A stretch of 34,278 nucleotides of DNA, taken from Haliea sp. GTDB taxonomy: Bacteria > Pseudomonadota > Gammaproteobacteria > Pseudomonadales > Halieaceae. The stretch spans positions 1-34,278 of the forward strand of contig PKDD01000010.1 of NCBI GenBank assembly GCA_002862465.1. The letters run 5' to 3'. Within the stretch, counting starts at the first letter, position 1; each line of letters begins with the position of its first letter. The notes below the pieces were generated by a model. That model saw only the letters and a program-made list of their open reading frames with translations. It was not told where the DNA came from and searched no databases. A program made the translations under genes and the position numbers. Shown piece by piece: positions 25,886 through 33,812 of the stretch.

Positions 25886-27226
25886 ATGACGTTGCAACAA
25901 AAAAAAGCAGATTTACTCATACATCCCGACTGTATCGTTCCGGTATTGCCTCATGGTGTAGTGCTGCAAAATCACAGCATTGCGCTGTCGGAAGGTTGCA
26001 TTTCTGCATTGCTGCCCAGACCAGAAGCTGAGGCAATCAATGCGCACGAAATCGTTGAATTACCTGGCCATGCGCTGCTGCCAGGGTTCATAAACTGCCA
26101 TGGACACGCAGCGATGAGTCTGCTGCGCGGCTATGCTGACGACCAACCTCTTATGCCCTGGCTGGAACAGTACATCTGGCCAGCCGAACAGGCACATGTT
26201 AACGAGGGGTTTGTAGAGGATGGCACAGAATTGGCGATAGCTGAGATGGTACGATCGGGCACTACGACTTTCAGTGATATGTATTTTTTCCCCGACGTTT
26301 GCGCTGCTACTGCTCAAAAACTCGGCATGCGCTGTCAAATTACCTTTCCAATTTTTGATTTTGCTACCGCCTGGGGGCTGGACGCAGACGACTACATCAG
26401 AAAGGGACTAGCCCTCAGAGACGACTTCAAACACAGTCCTCTTACGACTGTGGTGTTTGGACCCCATGCTCCCTATACGGTTTGTGAAAGCAATCTAGCT
26501 AAAGTAGCGACTCTGGCCGCCGAGTTAGATGCGCCGGTACAGATTCATCTGCACGAGACCGTCACAGAAGTCCTGCAGGCTGCAGCACAATATGAAGAAC
26601 GCCCGCTGGACATGTTACATCGCTTAGGTCTCCTCAGCCCTCGAACACAATGCGTGCATATGACTGATCTTCGCGATGAGGATATAGCGCTGCTGGCAGC
26701 GACTGGGGCACATGTGGTGCACTGTCCACAGTCAAATATGAAACTCGCCTCTGGCATCTGCCGAGTCAGCAACTTGTTGGAAGCAGGTGTCAATGTTGCA
26801 TTAGGCACAGACAGCGCTGCCAGCAACAACGATCTCAATATGTTCGGGGAAATGCAGACTGCAGCGCTGCTGGCTAAGTTACAGTCAGGCGATGCCAGCG
26901 TTCTAGCCGCAGCAGATGCACTGGCAATGGCGACTATTAATGGCGCAAAAGCACTTGGCCTAGAAGACAGAGTCGGCAGCCTAGAGGTCGGCAAGCAGGC
27001 CGACCTCATTGCTGTTGATTTATCTGGCCCCGAAACTCAACCACTGTATCATCCATTGTCACAGCTGGTTTATGCCTGCAACGGCAGCCAAGTGACACAC
27101 AGTTGGATAGGCGGCGAACCCGTGTTGGAACGCCGACAACTCACCCGAATTAATCTCGAGGCACTGGCGAGACGCGTCAGTGCATGGCAGCACCAAATCA
27201 ATGACACTGCGAGTCGACCGAAATGA
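25886..27226 (+). CDS. mtaD: 5-methylthioadenosine/S-adenosylhomocysteine deaminase (TRZ/ATZ family)
   Basis: A metal-dependent amidohydrolase that probably deaminates methylthioadenosine, a polyamine-pathway by-product, and S-adenosylhomocysteine. At 446 residues, the metal ligands are seen in NCHGHAAMSLLRG, HLHETVTEV and the late GTDSAASNNDLNMF; the tail GKQADLIAVDL is typical of the superfamily. The frame extends 62 codons upstream through intergenic DNA; ATG 25886-25888 with AGGGA upstream gives the expected N-terminus. Its TGA overlaps the ubiG ATG (ATGA). In P. aeruginosa the orthologous gene (PA3170) likewise lies between gyrA and ubiG. Confidence 0.9.
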   Translation: MTLQQKKADLLIHPDCIVPVLPHGVVLQNHSIALSEGCISALLPRPEAEAINAHEIVELPGHALLPGFINCHGHAAMSLLRGYADDQPLMPWLEQYIWPAEQAHVNEGFVEDGTELAIAEMVRSGTTTFSDMYFFPDVCAATAQKLGMRCQITFPIFDFATAWGLDADDYIRKGLALRDDFKHSPLTTVVFGPHAPYTVCESNLAKVATLAAELDAPVQIHLHETVTEVLQAAAQYEERPLDMLHRLGLLSPRTQCVHMTDLRDEDIALLAATGAHVVHCPQSNMKLASGICRVSNLLEAGVNVALGTDSAASNNDLNMFGEMQTAALLAKLQSGDASVLAAADALAMATINGAKALGLEDRVGSLEVGKQADLIAVDLSGPETQPLYHPLSQLVYACNGSQVTHSWIGGEPVLERRQLTRINLEALARRVSAWQHQINDTASRPK

Positions 27227-27933
27227 ATGAAGATCTAAATGTAGACCCACAGGAAATCGCCAAGTTTGACGCACTTGCCTCCCGTTGGTGGGACCGCAAC
27301 AGCGACTTCCGCCCGTTACACGACATCAACCCTTTGCGCGCCAACTATATTGACAAGCATTCACCCGTTGCGGGCAAAAGCCTGTTAGATGTGGGATGCG
27401 GCGGCGGCATTCTGGCTGAAGCGATGGCCCAAAGGGGCGCCATAGTCACGGGCATAGATATGGGCGAAGCGCCGCTGTCGGTGGCAAGGCTGCACCAGCT
27501 AGAGTCAGGCGTCGACGTCGACTACCGACAATCTACCGCAGAGCAACTGGCGGAAACGGCTGCAGAAAGCTATGACATTGTGTGTTGCCTTGAGATGCTT
27601 GAGCACGTACCGGAGCCCGGAGCGGTCATCATGGCCTGCGCCAAACTGGTAAAGCCCGGTGGCGCGCTGTATTTCTCAACCCTCAACCGCAATCTAAAGT
27701 CATTCGCTTTTGCTATCGTAGGTGCCGAGCATATTTTGCAGTTACTTCCAGCGGGCACCCATGAATATTCTAAGTTTATAAAGCCTTCCGAGATGGCGAG
27801 TTGGATCCGTGAAGCTGGGCTCAGCTTACAAGGTATGACCGGGCTTACCTACAACCCACTATCCAAGCGCTACCGATTGGATGCACAGGATGTTAGCGTG
27901 AATTACATGGTGCGCACGGTGAAGCCTACCTGA
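27223..27933 (+). CDS. ubiG: Ubiquinone biosynthesis O-methyltransferase
   Basis: Performs both O-methylations in ubiquinone synthesis using S-adenosylmethionine. At 236 residues it begins with IAKFDALASRWWDRNSDFRP, then the SAM-binding LLDVGCGGGILAEAMAQRGA, VCCLEMLEHVPEPGAV and the C-terminal LTYNPLSKRYRL. It overlaps mtaD by four bases and shares one base with the phosphatase that follows (TGATG), so the three are translationally coupled. mtaD could dispose of the S-adenosylhomocysteine that UbiG produces. Confidence 0.95.
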   Translation: MNEDLNVDPQEIAKFDALASRWWDRNSDFRPLHDINPLRANYIDKHSPVAGKSLLDVGCGGGILAEAMAQRGAIVTGIDMGEAPLSVARLHQLESGVDVDYRQSTAEQLAETAAESYDIVCCLEMLEHVPEPGAVIMACAKLVKPGGALYFSTLNRNLKSFAFAIVGAEHILQLLPAGTHEYSKFIKPSEMASWIREAGLSLQGMTGLTYNPLSKRYRLDAQDVSVNYMVRTVKPT

Positions 27934-28622
27934 TGAAAGACTCTCGATTGGCGTTTCCCCAAAATTTAAAGGCCGTCATTTTTGATCTAGATGGCACCTT
28001 AGTCGATACCGCCGACGAATTTGTACCTGTTGTGCAGAGTCTGCGTGCTGAGCATGGATATGATGCGATGGATCCACAGCGCATCCGCGCCTCAGTTTCC
28101 AACGGTGCGAGTGCTCTAGTCAGCTTGGGCCTAAACATCAATGAAGATGCACCGGAATTCGAAAGTAAACGCCTACGTCTACTAGAACTCTACAGCCACG
28201 TGGTGGGCACAATGGCCGCTCCCTACCCTGGCATCGAGTTACTACTCGCGCGACTGCAGGAGAGGGGCATTGTTTGGGGCATTTCGACAAATAAACCGCG
28301 AGCGTATACTGAGCCACTGCTGGAGCGCCTAAACATACAGCCGCCTCCTGGCAGTGTGGTCTGTCCAGACGACGTTAACCATCGCAAACCGCATCCGGAA
28401 TCCCTTCATCGTAATTGCCATGAGTTGAACTGCGCGCCTAACGAAGCAATCTACATCGGAGATCATTTACGCGACATTGAGGCGGGACGACGCGCAGGCA
28501 TGTACGCTATTGCTGCTGCTTACGGTTATATCGAAGAGAATGATGACCCTAATGACTGGGGTGCCAATGCGCAGGCGTTGTCTAGTCATGATCTGCTCGA
28601 ACTCATTTTGGGAACGCAGTAA
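27933..28622 (+). CDS. mupP: HAD-family phosphatase, MupP / phosphoglycolate phosphatase type
   Basis: A 229-residue haloacid-dehalogenase phosphatase with motif I FDLDGTLVDTA (nucleophile Asp), motif II STNKP, a lysine in NHRKPHPESL and motif IV YIGDHLRDIEAGRRAG. The cap domain lies at about residues 20-90. Sequence alone fits phosphoglycolate phosphatase (Gph). The position directly after ubiG matches PA3172 of P. aeruginosa, reported as the MurNAc-6-phosphate phosphatase MupP of the cell-wall recycling route to UDP-MurNAc, and I prefer that reading. The start overlaps the ubiG stop by one base. Confidence 0.78.
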   Translation: MKDSRLAFPQNLKAVIFDLDGTLVDTADEFVPVVQSLRAEHGYDAMDPQRIRASVSNGASALVSLGLNINEDAPEFESKRLRLLELYSHVVGTMAAPYPGIELLLARLQERGIVWGISTNKPRAYTEPLLERLNIQPPPGSVVCPDDVNHRKPHPESLHRNCHELNCAPNEAIYIGDHLRDIEAGRRAGMYAIAAAYGYIEENDDPNDWGANAQALSSHDLLELILGTQ

Positions 28623-28635
28623 CCAAGGACAAAGT

Positions 28636-29394
28636 ATGCAGACATCAAGCATCCCCATAGATTACAAACCCCGTACTAATCTGCTGTCAGGTAAGACAAT
28701 TCTAGTCACGGGAGCGGGTGACGGCATAGGTCGCAGCGCGGCGCTTAATTATGCTAGGTATGGGGCCTCAGTGCTGCTGCTTGGACGCACGGAAAAAAAA
28801 CTGGAAGCCGTATACGATGAGATCGAAAAAGCGGGCGGACCAAAGCCGGGCATAATAACGATGAATTTGGCCACCGCTCCTGAAGACATGTATGTGTCCC
28901 TTGCTGCAAGCCTTGGCGAGGAATTCTCCCGCCTTGATGGGATACTGCACAATGCCGCGCTTCTGGGTGATCGCCGCCCCATCGATAGCGCCATGTACGC
29001 AAGTTGGCAAGACGTCATGCAAGTCAACGTCAACGCCCAATTTTTATTGACAAGACATTTCTTACCCATGCTTCATCAGGCACCAACTGCCTCGATTATT
29101 TTCACATCATCGACAGTCGGCCGCGTGGGCAGGGCCTACTGGGGCGCATATGCTGTGTCTAAATTTGCGACTGAAGGTCTCATGCAAGTACTCGCTAGCG
29201 AGTTGGAAAACACGTCACACATTCGCGCAAATAGTCTCAATCCTCGCGCCACCAACACGGCGATGCGCAGAGCCGCCTATCCCGGCGAAGATCCCACAGC
29301 CAATCCGGCACCACAGGATATAATGCCGGCTTACCTCTTTTTAATGGGGGACGATAGTGCCGGCATTACCGGCAAAGCGTTTGATGCCCGCTGA
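28636..29394 (+). CDS. yciK: YciK-type short-chain dehydrogenase
   Basis: A 252-residue classical SDR of unknown substrate. The nucleotide-binding TGAGDGIGRSAALNYARYGA is followed by ILHNAALLGDRRPI (in place of NNAG), then the catalytic serine in IIFTSSTVG and Tyr-x-x-x-Lys in YAVSKFATEGL. These features match E. coli YciK and its Pseudomonas counterpart, which also follows the mupP gene. ATG 28636-28638 has AAGGAC upstream; the frame extends out of register into the phosphatase gene, and that part is not used. Last gene of the mtaD operon, facing rluB only 14 bases away. Confidence 0.88.
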   Translation: MQTSSIPIDYKPRTNLLSGKTILVTGAGDGIGRSAALNYARYGASVLLLGRTEKKLEAVYDEIEKAGGPKPGIITMNLATAPEDMYVSLAASLGEEFSRLDGILHNAALLGDRRPIDSAMYASWQDVMQVNVNAQFLLTRHFLPMLHQAPTASIIFTSSTVGRVGRAYWGAYAVSKFATEGLMQVLASELENTSHIRANSLNPRATNTAMRRAAYPGEDPTANPAPQDIMPAYLFLMGDDSAGITGKAFDAR

Positions 29395-29408
29395 GTAAAC
29401 TCACCCTG

Positions 29409-30311
29409 CTAAGTGCGGCCTCTCTTCTTTGCCGCACCGCGACCGAGGCGCTTGCCAAACTGCCGCTCCATAACTTCACGTTCCTTCGCGGTGCCACGCT
29501 TTATCTCTTTGGGTTTCAGACTGGCGATACGGTAGAGCGATTTGACATCGGTGCGGTCCATTTCTACCCACTGACCCTGCTTGACCTTCGATGGAATAAA
29601 AACGTCTCCGTAACGAACCCGCTTTAGGCGGGATACCGTGAGGCCCTGCGACTCCCATAAGCGGCGAACCTCGCGATTGCGACCCTCCATCAGAACCACA
29701 TAATACCAGCGGTTAATACCATCGCCGCCGCCGTCTTGAATATCCGCGAAACGCGCCAGACCATCATCCAACATAACGCCGTCTAACATGCGCTCAAGCA
29801 TATCCTTCTGCACATTACCCATTACGCGCACCATATATTCTCGCTCTATATTAGAGGATGGATGCATCAATCCATTCGCCAAATCACCGTCGGTAGTAAA
29901 TAGTAATAGGCCGGAAGTGTTGAAATCTAATCGACCAATGGAAATCCAGCGACCGGACTTTAGACGGGGTAACCGGCCAAATACCGTGCGACGGCCCTCT
30001 GGGTCACTGCGAGAGCAGACTTCGCCGGGGGGCTTATGATAAAGAATACAACGCGCCTCCTGGGCCGACGCCAGATCGACGGCGCGGCCATCAACCGCGA
30101 GCCGATCATGAGTATCGACACGATCTCCAAGACGGGCGTTCTTGCCATTGACAGCCACTCTTCCCGCCTCAATCCATCGTTCTATCTCTCGGCGAGAACC
30201 GAGACCGGCGCGGGCGAGCACTTTTTGTACTTTCTCCCCAGCAACAGTTCCGGTTAGCTCAGACTCAGTGCCCTGTAGCTGAAGCGATGGCGCCGGGGGT
30301 TTATTCGCCAC
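29409..30311 (-). CDS. rluB: 23S rRNA pseudouridine(2605) synthase
   Basis: Isomerises uridine 2605 (E. coli numbering) in 23S rRNA. The 300 residues have an S4 RNA-binding domain (EKVQKVLARAGLGSRREIE) and the RsuA/RluB catalytic motif GRLDFNTSGLLLFTTDGDLA, where the Asp is the nucleophile. They end in a very basic tail (GKRLGRGAAKKRGRT). The first 25 residues before the S4 domain are longer than in E. coli. The start is GTG 30309-30311, six bases after scpB, without a clear ribosome-binding site; coupling to scpB is likely. RluE/RluF-type paralogues are less likely given the scpAB neighbours. Confidence 0.9.
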   Translation of the reverse strand: MANKPPAPSLQLQGTESELTGTVAGEKVQKVLARAGLGSRREIERWIEAGRVAVNGKNARLGDRVDTHDRLAVDGRAVDLASAQEARCILYHKPPGEVCSRSDPEGRRTVFGRLPRLKSGRWISIGRLDFNTSGLLLFTTDGDLANGLMHPSSNIEREYMVRVMGNVQKDMLERMLDGVMLDDGLARFADIQDGGGDGINRWYYVVLMEGRNREVRRLWESQGLTVSRLKRVRYGDVFIPSKVKQGQWVEMDRTDVKSLYRIASLKPKEIKRGTAKEREVMERQFGKRLGRGAAKKRGRT

Positions 30312-30317
30312 GACCGT

Positions 30318-31118
30318 TCAGGCTTTCGATTCAGGATTAGATGACTCAGTTTGCACGGATTCACCCACTTCAGCCGAGCCGCTGCTACTGTCAAGGTCTT
30401 CTCCTGACGACTGTGCCGCTCTGGCTTCAAGATCATCGGCGGCCTGCGACAGCGTAACCGAGACATCAGTCGTTTGGCCTTCATCAGGCGCATGCTCTGT
30501 GCCTCCGACCAGGGTCAAACCCGAGACATCCCCACCCGAGTCAGTCGCGTCCGGCACTGGCTGGCTAAAACCAAGCTCCGCATTCAGTGTATCCAGATCA
30601 CGTATTTCAGCTAGAGCAGGGAGTTGATCGAGGCTTTTCAAATTAAAGTAGTCCAGAAAGTGTCGCGTAGTGGCGTACATAGCTGGCCGACCCGGAACAT
30701 CACGGTGCCCCACGACGCGTATCCATTCACGCTCATGCAGCGTCTTAATAATATTAGTGCTCACTGCAACGCCACGAATTTCCTCTATCTCTCCGCGAGT
30801 AATTGGCTGTCGGTAGGCCATTAGGGATAGTGTCTCAAGCAGCGCGCGTGAATATTTCTGCGGACGCTCGTGCCACAAGCGAGCGACCCAGGGACTTAGC
30901 GACTGCCGTACCTGATAACGAAAGCCTCCAGCCACTTCCATCAGTTCGAAGCCTCGACCTTCACAACGCGCTGCCGCCTCTTGGAGAGACTCTCGAATGG
31001 CGGCGTTTTCTGGCCGCTCGTGCTCCTCAAACAGTTCCGCAAGCTGCGCCACTGTCAGCGGTCTGCCGGCTGCAAGCAAAGCACCCTCAATAATCTGTAC
31101 CAATCCTATTTCCGACAT
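30318..31118 (-). CDS. scpB: Segregation and condensation protein B
   Basis: ScpB dimers bind ScpA and regulate the SMC condensin. The 266 residues contain two winged-helix domains: IIEGALLAAGRPLTVAQLAE near the N-terminus and ALLETLSLMAYRQPITRGEI with YATTRHFLDYFNLKSLDQLP in the second. The last 80 residues are acidic, serine-rich and low in complexity, probably disordered. It starts at ATG 31116-31118, one base after the scpA stop (TAATATG), and precedes rluB, the common scpA-scpB-rluB order. Confidence 0.94.
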   Translation of the reverse strand: MSEIGLVQIIEGALLAAGRPLTVAQLAELFEEHERPENAAIRESLQEAAARCEGRGFELMEVAGGFRYQVRQSLSPWVARLWHERPQKYSRALLETLSLMAYRQPITRGEIEEIRGVAVSTNIIKTLHEREWIRVVGHRDVPGRPAMYATTRHFLDYFNLKSLDQLPALAEIRDLDTLNAELGFSQPVPDATDSGGDVSGLTLVGGTEHAPDEGQTTDVSVTLSQAADDLEARAAQSSGEDLDSSSGSAEVGESVQTESSNPESKA

Positions 31119-31119
31119 A

Positions 31120-32028
31120 TTATTCCGACCTGGCCTTTACGTGGATGGGACCAAAATTTTCAGTCTGTACGATCTCCACAAGCGCCTCCTTGATAAGTTC
31201 CATCAACGCAAGGAAAGTCACAACAACTCCTAAACGTCCTTCAGACATGCGAAATAGAGATACAAACGGCACAAACGGTTGCCCCGCCAACCGATCAAGC
31301 ACCTCACTCATGCGCTCTCGAGTGGAGAGTGCCTCTTGCTGAATATGGTGACTTGCAAACATATCAGCCCGGCGCATTACCTCACCCAACGCAACCATTA
31401 ACTCGCGCAAATCCACTTCCGGGTCAGGACGCGTACGTTTTAACTGTGGAGGATTAGCACTTCCAATCCAGGTGTCTCGCTCCACCCGCGGCAACTCTTC
31501 AATATCTTCGGCCGCTTTTTTGAAGCGCTCATACTCCTGCAGGCGCCTAAGCAGCTGCGCGCGCGGGTCCTCCTCATCATCCTCTAACTCGCTTGCTCGC
31601 GGCAGTAACATACGGGATTTGATCTCTGCCAACATGGCTGCCATCAGCAGATATTCTGCTGCCAGTTCGAACTGCATAGCATCCATCAACGCCACGTATT
31701 CCATATATTGTTCAGTAATCTGGGAAACATCAATTTCCAGAATATCAAGGTTTTGACGCTTAATAAGATATAGAAGCAGGTCCAAAGGACCCTCAAAGGC
31801 TTCGAGAAAGACTTCCAGAGCCTGCGGAGGTATGTATAAATCTTTGGGGAACTCAGTGACGGCTTGCCCCATTACCATCGCAAAGGGCATTTCCCCTTGG
31901 AGCGCAGGCCCAGCTTGAAACGAAGCCATCGCAGCAACAGTTTGAGGCGCCTCCTCGCTCGCTCGAGCAGCGTTATCAACCGGCGGCGTGCCAGCCTGAA
32001 CTTCAGTATTGGGATCGTCGATTGCCAC
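31120..32028 (-). CDS. scpA: Segregation and condensation protein A
   Basis: The kleisin subunit that bridges the SMC heads of bacterial condensin. The 302 residues have a poorly conserved first 65, then the signature LEAFEGPLDLLLYLIKRQNL, ITEQYMEYVALM, AEYLLMAAMLAEIKSRMLLP and a C-terminal winged helix (FLALMELIKEALVEIVQ). The start GTG 32026-32028 has a weak GGAT upstream, and a later start is possible because the N-terminal extension is variable in the family. An SMC-encoding gene is not in the window. It begins the scpA-scpB-rluB operon. Confidence 0.93.
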   Translation of the reverse strand: MAIDDPNTEVQAGTPPVDNAARASEEAPQTVAAMASFQAGPALQGEMPFAMVMGQAVTEFPKDLYIPPQALEVFLEAFEGPLDLLLYLIKRQNLDILEIDVSQITEQYMEYVALMDAMQFELAAEYLLMAAMLAEIKSRMLLPRASELEDDEEDPRAQLLRRLQEYERFKKAAEDIEELPRVERDTWIGSANPPQLKRTRPDPEVDLRELMVALGEVMRRADMFASHHIQQEALSTRERMSEVLDRLAGQPFVPFVSLFRMSEGRLGVVVTFLALMELIKEALVEIVQTENFGPIHVKARSE

Positions 32029-32198
32029 TTTTTTTATCCGCTTCTAGCTTGATAACAGTATACCTGACAAATGCCAAAAAAGTGAGGTCGTTTACCCGGC
32101 GGCTGGGGCTAGATTACTCACTGGACTCGAGCCCCTTAAGAGCGCAGTGAGTCAACATTAAACTGCTCCAACCCTTTAGAAAGCAACAATTTGCAAAA

Positions 32199-32229
32199 AT
32201 ATAGTGATATTCCGTGACTATATAGTGAT
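32199..32229 (+). repeat. Pair of 10-base direct repeats upstream of tRNA-Arg
   Basis: ATATAGTGAT occurs at 32199-32208 and 32220-32229, 21 bases apart, which puts the copies on the same face of the helix. They lie 48-78 bases upstream of the tRNA, just upstream of where its promoter (TATACT near 32259-32264, weak -35) would be. They could bind an activator, or act on the opposite-strand scpA promoter. Confidence 0.45.
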
Positions 32230-32276
32230 CAGGTCTTTCGCCGAAGTCAGGAATCTATATACTCCTTTGTCATGAT

Positions 32277-32353
32277 GCGCCCGTAGCTCAGCTGGATAGA
32301 GTAACTGGCTTCGAACCAGTTGGTCGGGAGTTCGAATCTCTCCGGGCGCGCCA
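32277..32353 (+). tRNA. tRNA-Arg(TCG), CCA encoded
   Basis: A complete 77-base cloverleaf. The acceptor GCGCCCG pairs with CGGGCGC, the D-arm is AGCTCAGCTGGATAGAGT, the anticodon stem ACTGG/CCAGT closes the loop CTTCGAA with anticodon TCG, and the T-arm is GGGAGTTCGAATCTCTC. The 3' CCA (32351-32353) is encoded. Confidence 0.95.
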
Positions 32354-32732
32354 TTTAAACTATACAATTTAAAACTTCAGAGCAGCTACTGCCATGCGCG
32401 ATCTGATAGCCGTCATGCCTCTCTAACAACACCCCGCTTATTACTGGCGGGCTTCATGCGATGTTACGAGGCAGTCAATACCGCGGCAGAGCATTTAGTA
32501 TCTCGGCAGAGGCGTGCCGCCTCGTTCCTTACGAGGTTCGTCGCTCGCGCGGCTTTAGAAGCGGCTATATGTCACTGAAATATTTGTATAACATACTTTG
32601 GCATCACGATGCTGATATCTTGGCTGAATGAAGACAGTCGAGCGCGACCATCGGCTGCGGGCTGCTGGTGTGCTCCTGCGTACCATCGGTTTGTCAGGGC
32701 AATATATTGGGCTTGCTTTGTTTGCTTAAATG
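32354..32732. other. Intergenic region without a recognisable gene
   Basis: Nearly 380 bases between tRNA-Arg and the iron importer. I find no coding frame with a start, ribosome-binding site and plausible composition. It contains a short hairpin CCTCGT/ACGAGG (32520-32525, 32531-32536) with no T-run, and two copies of ACCATCGG, neither with an evident role. The importer promoter and Fur-like site begin at its right end. Confidence 0.6.
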
Positions 32733-32756
32733 GGAATAATTGTCGTTCTCATTAAT
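32713..32756 (+). promoter_or_regulatory. Promoter and Fur-like site of the iron importer
   Basis: TTGCTT (32713-32718), 16 bases, then AATAAT (32735-32740) as a plausible sigma-70 promoter. A Fur-box-like stretch GGAATAATTGTCGTTCTCATT (about 32733-32753) overlaps the -10. I count roughly 10 of 19 agreements with the GATAATGATAATCATTATC consensus. The gene that follows encodes an iron-binding protein, which makes Fur repression likely. Confidence 0.5.
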
Positions 32757-32774
32757 CCCTAATTGGAAAACACT

Positions 32775-33812
32775 ATGAAATTCCCCGCCACCGCGTTTCG
32801 AAGCGCCGTTCAAACACTGACTTATGCGCTGCTTGTGGTCATCAGTGCACCCGGGATAGCGCAGGAACTCAATGTCTATTCAGCCCGTCAGGAAGCACTG
32901 ATCAAACCGTTGTTGGACGAGTTTTCCACAGAAACAGGCATCACGGTTAATCTTGTTACCGGCAAAGGCGATGCGCTACTGACTCGCTTGCAAGCTGAAG
33001 GCCGCAACTCTCCGGCAGATATTCTAATCACCAGCGACGCGGGCCGGCTGGTGCGAGCAGAGGAGGCAGGCGTGCTGCTAGCGACAACCTCGCCTGAACT
33101 GGAAGCCGCTGTTCCCGCCCACTTGCGCAGCCCTCAAAGCTATTGGTATGGCCTTAGTGTCCGAGCGCGTGCGTTGGTATACAACCTTGCCAACGTAAAC
33201 CCTGACACGCTCAGCACCTACGAAGCACTGGCGCAGCCGCAATGGCGTGGCCGCATCTGCGTGCGCTCGTCTTCTAATATTTATAACCAGTCTCTGGTTG
33301 CCAGCATGCTGGCCTCACAGGGAGCAGAAAAAACCGCAGTATGGCTTGACGGCTTGGTGGCCAATTTTGCTCGCCCGCCACAAGGTGGCGACAGAGACCA
33401 GATCAAGGCCGTGGCAGCGGGTCTTTGCGACGTAGCTATCGTCAACAGCTACTATCTCGGGGGTATGATGACATCAAACAATGAGGCTGAGCGCATCGCA
33501 GCGTCCAAAGTTGGCATCTTTTGGCCAAACCAAGATGACCGTGGCACGCACGTTAATATATCAGGCGCCGGCGTTACTGCCGCCTCGGATCAACCTGAAC
33601 TGGCAGTACAATTGATCACGTTCCTAACGCGCAATACGAGCCAGCAATGGTATGCCGAAACCAATAATGAGTTCCCGGTGCGCGACAATGTGCCGGTCAG
33701 CGAGCTGCTCGCCACATGGGGCACTTTCAAAGCAGACCCCATCGATGTATCGGAACTTGGCAAACTGAACGCTCAAGCCGTAATGGCAATGGACAAGGCC
33801 GGTTGGAAATAG
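32775..33812 (+). CDS. fbpA: Iron(III) ABC transporter periplasmic binding protein (FbpA/FutA type)
   Basis: Captures ferric iron in the periplasm for an inner-membrane importer. The 345 residues start with a signal peptide (hydrophobic TYALLVVISAPGIA, cleavage probably before QELNVYS). The mature protein starts with the family pattern NVYSARQEALIKPLLDEF; SPADILITSDAGRL follows. Late tyrosines of the iron site are in VNSYYLGGMM, and LITFLTRNTSQQWYAETNNEFPV is typical of the C-terminus. ATG 32775-32777 is preferred over a TTG four codons upstream. A permease gene follows with overlap, and a Fur-like site precedes. Confidence 0.93.
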   Translation: MKFPATAFRSAVQTLTYALLVVISAPGIAQELNVYSARQEALIKPLLDEFSTETGITVNLVTGKGDALLTRLQAEGRNSPADILITSDAGRLVRAEEAGVLLATTSPELEAAVPAHLRSPQSYWYGLSVRARALVYNLANVNPDTLSTYEALAQPQWRGRICVRSSSNIYNQSLVASMLASQGAEKTAVWLDGLVANFARPPQGGDRDQIKAVAAGLCDVAIVNSYYLGGMMTSNNEAERIAASKVGIFWPNQDDRGTHVNISGAGVTAASDQPELAVQLITFLTRNTSQQWYAETNNEFPVRDNVPVSELLATWGTFKADPIDVSELGKLNAQAVMAMDKAGWK

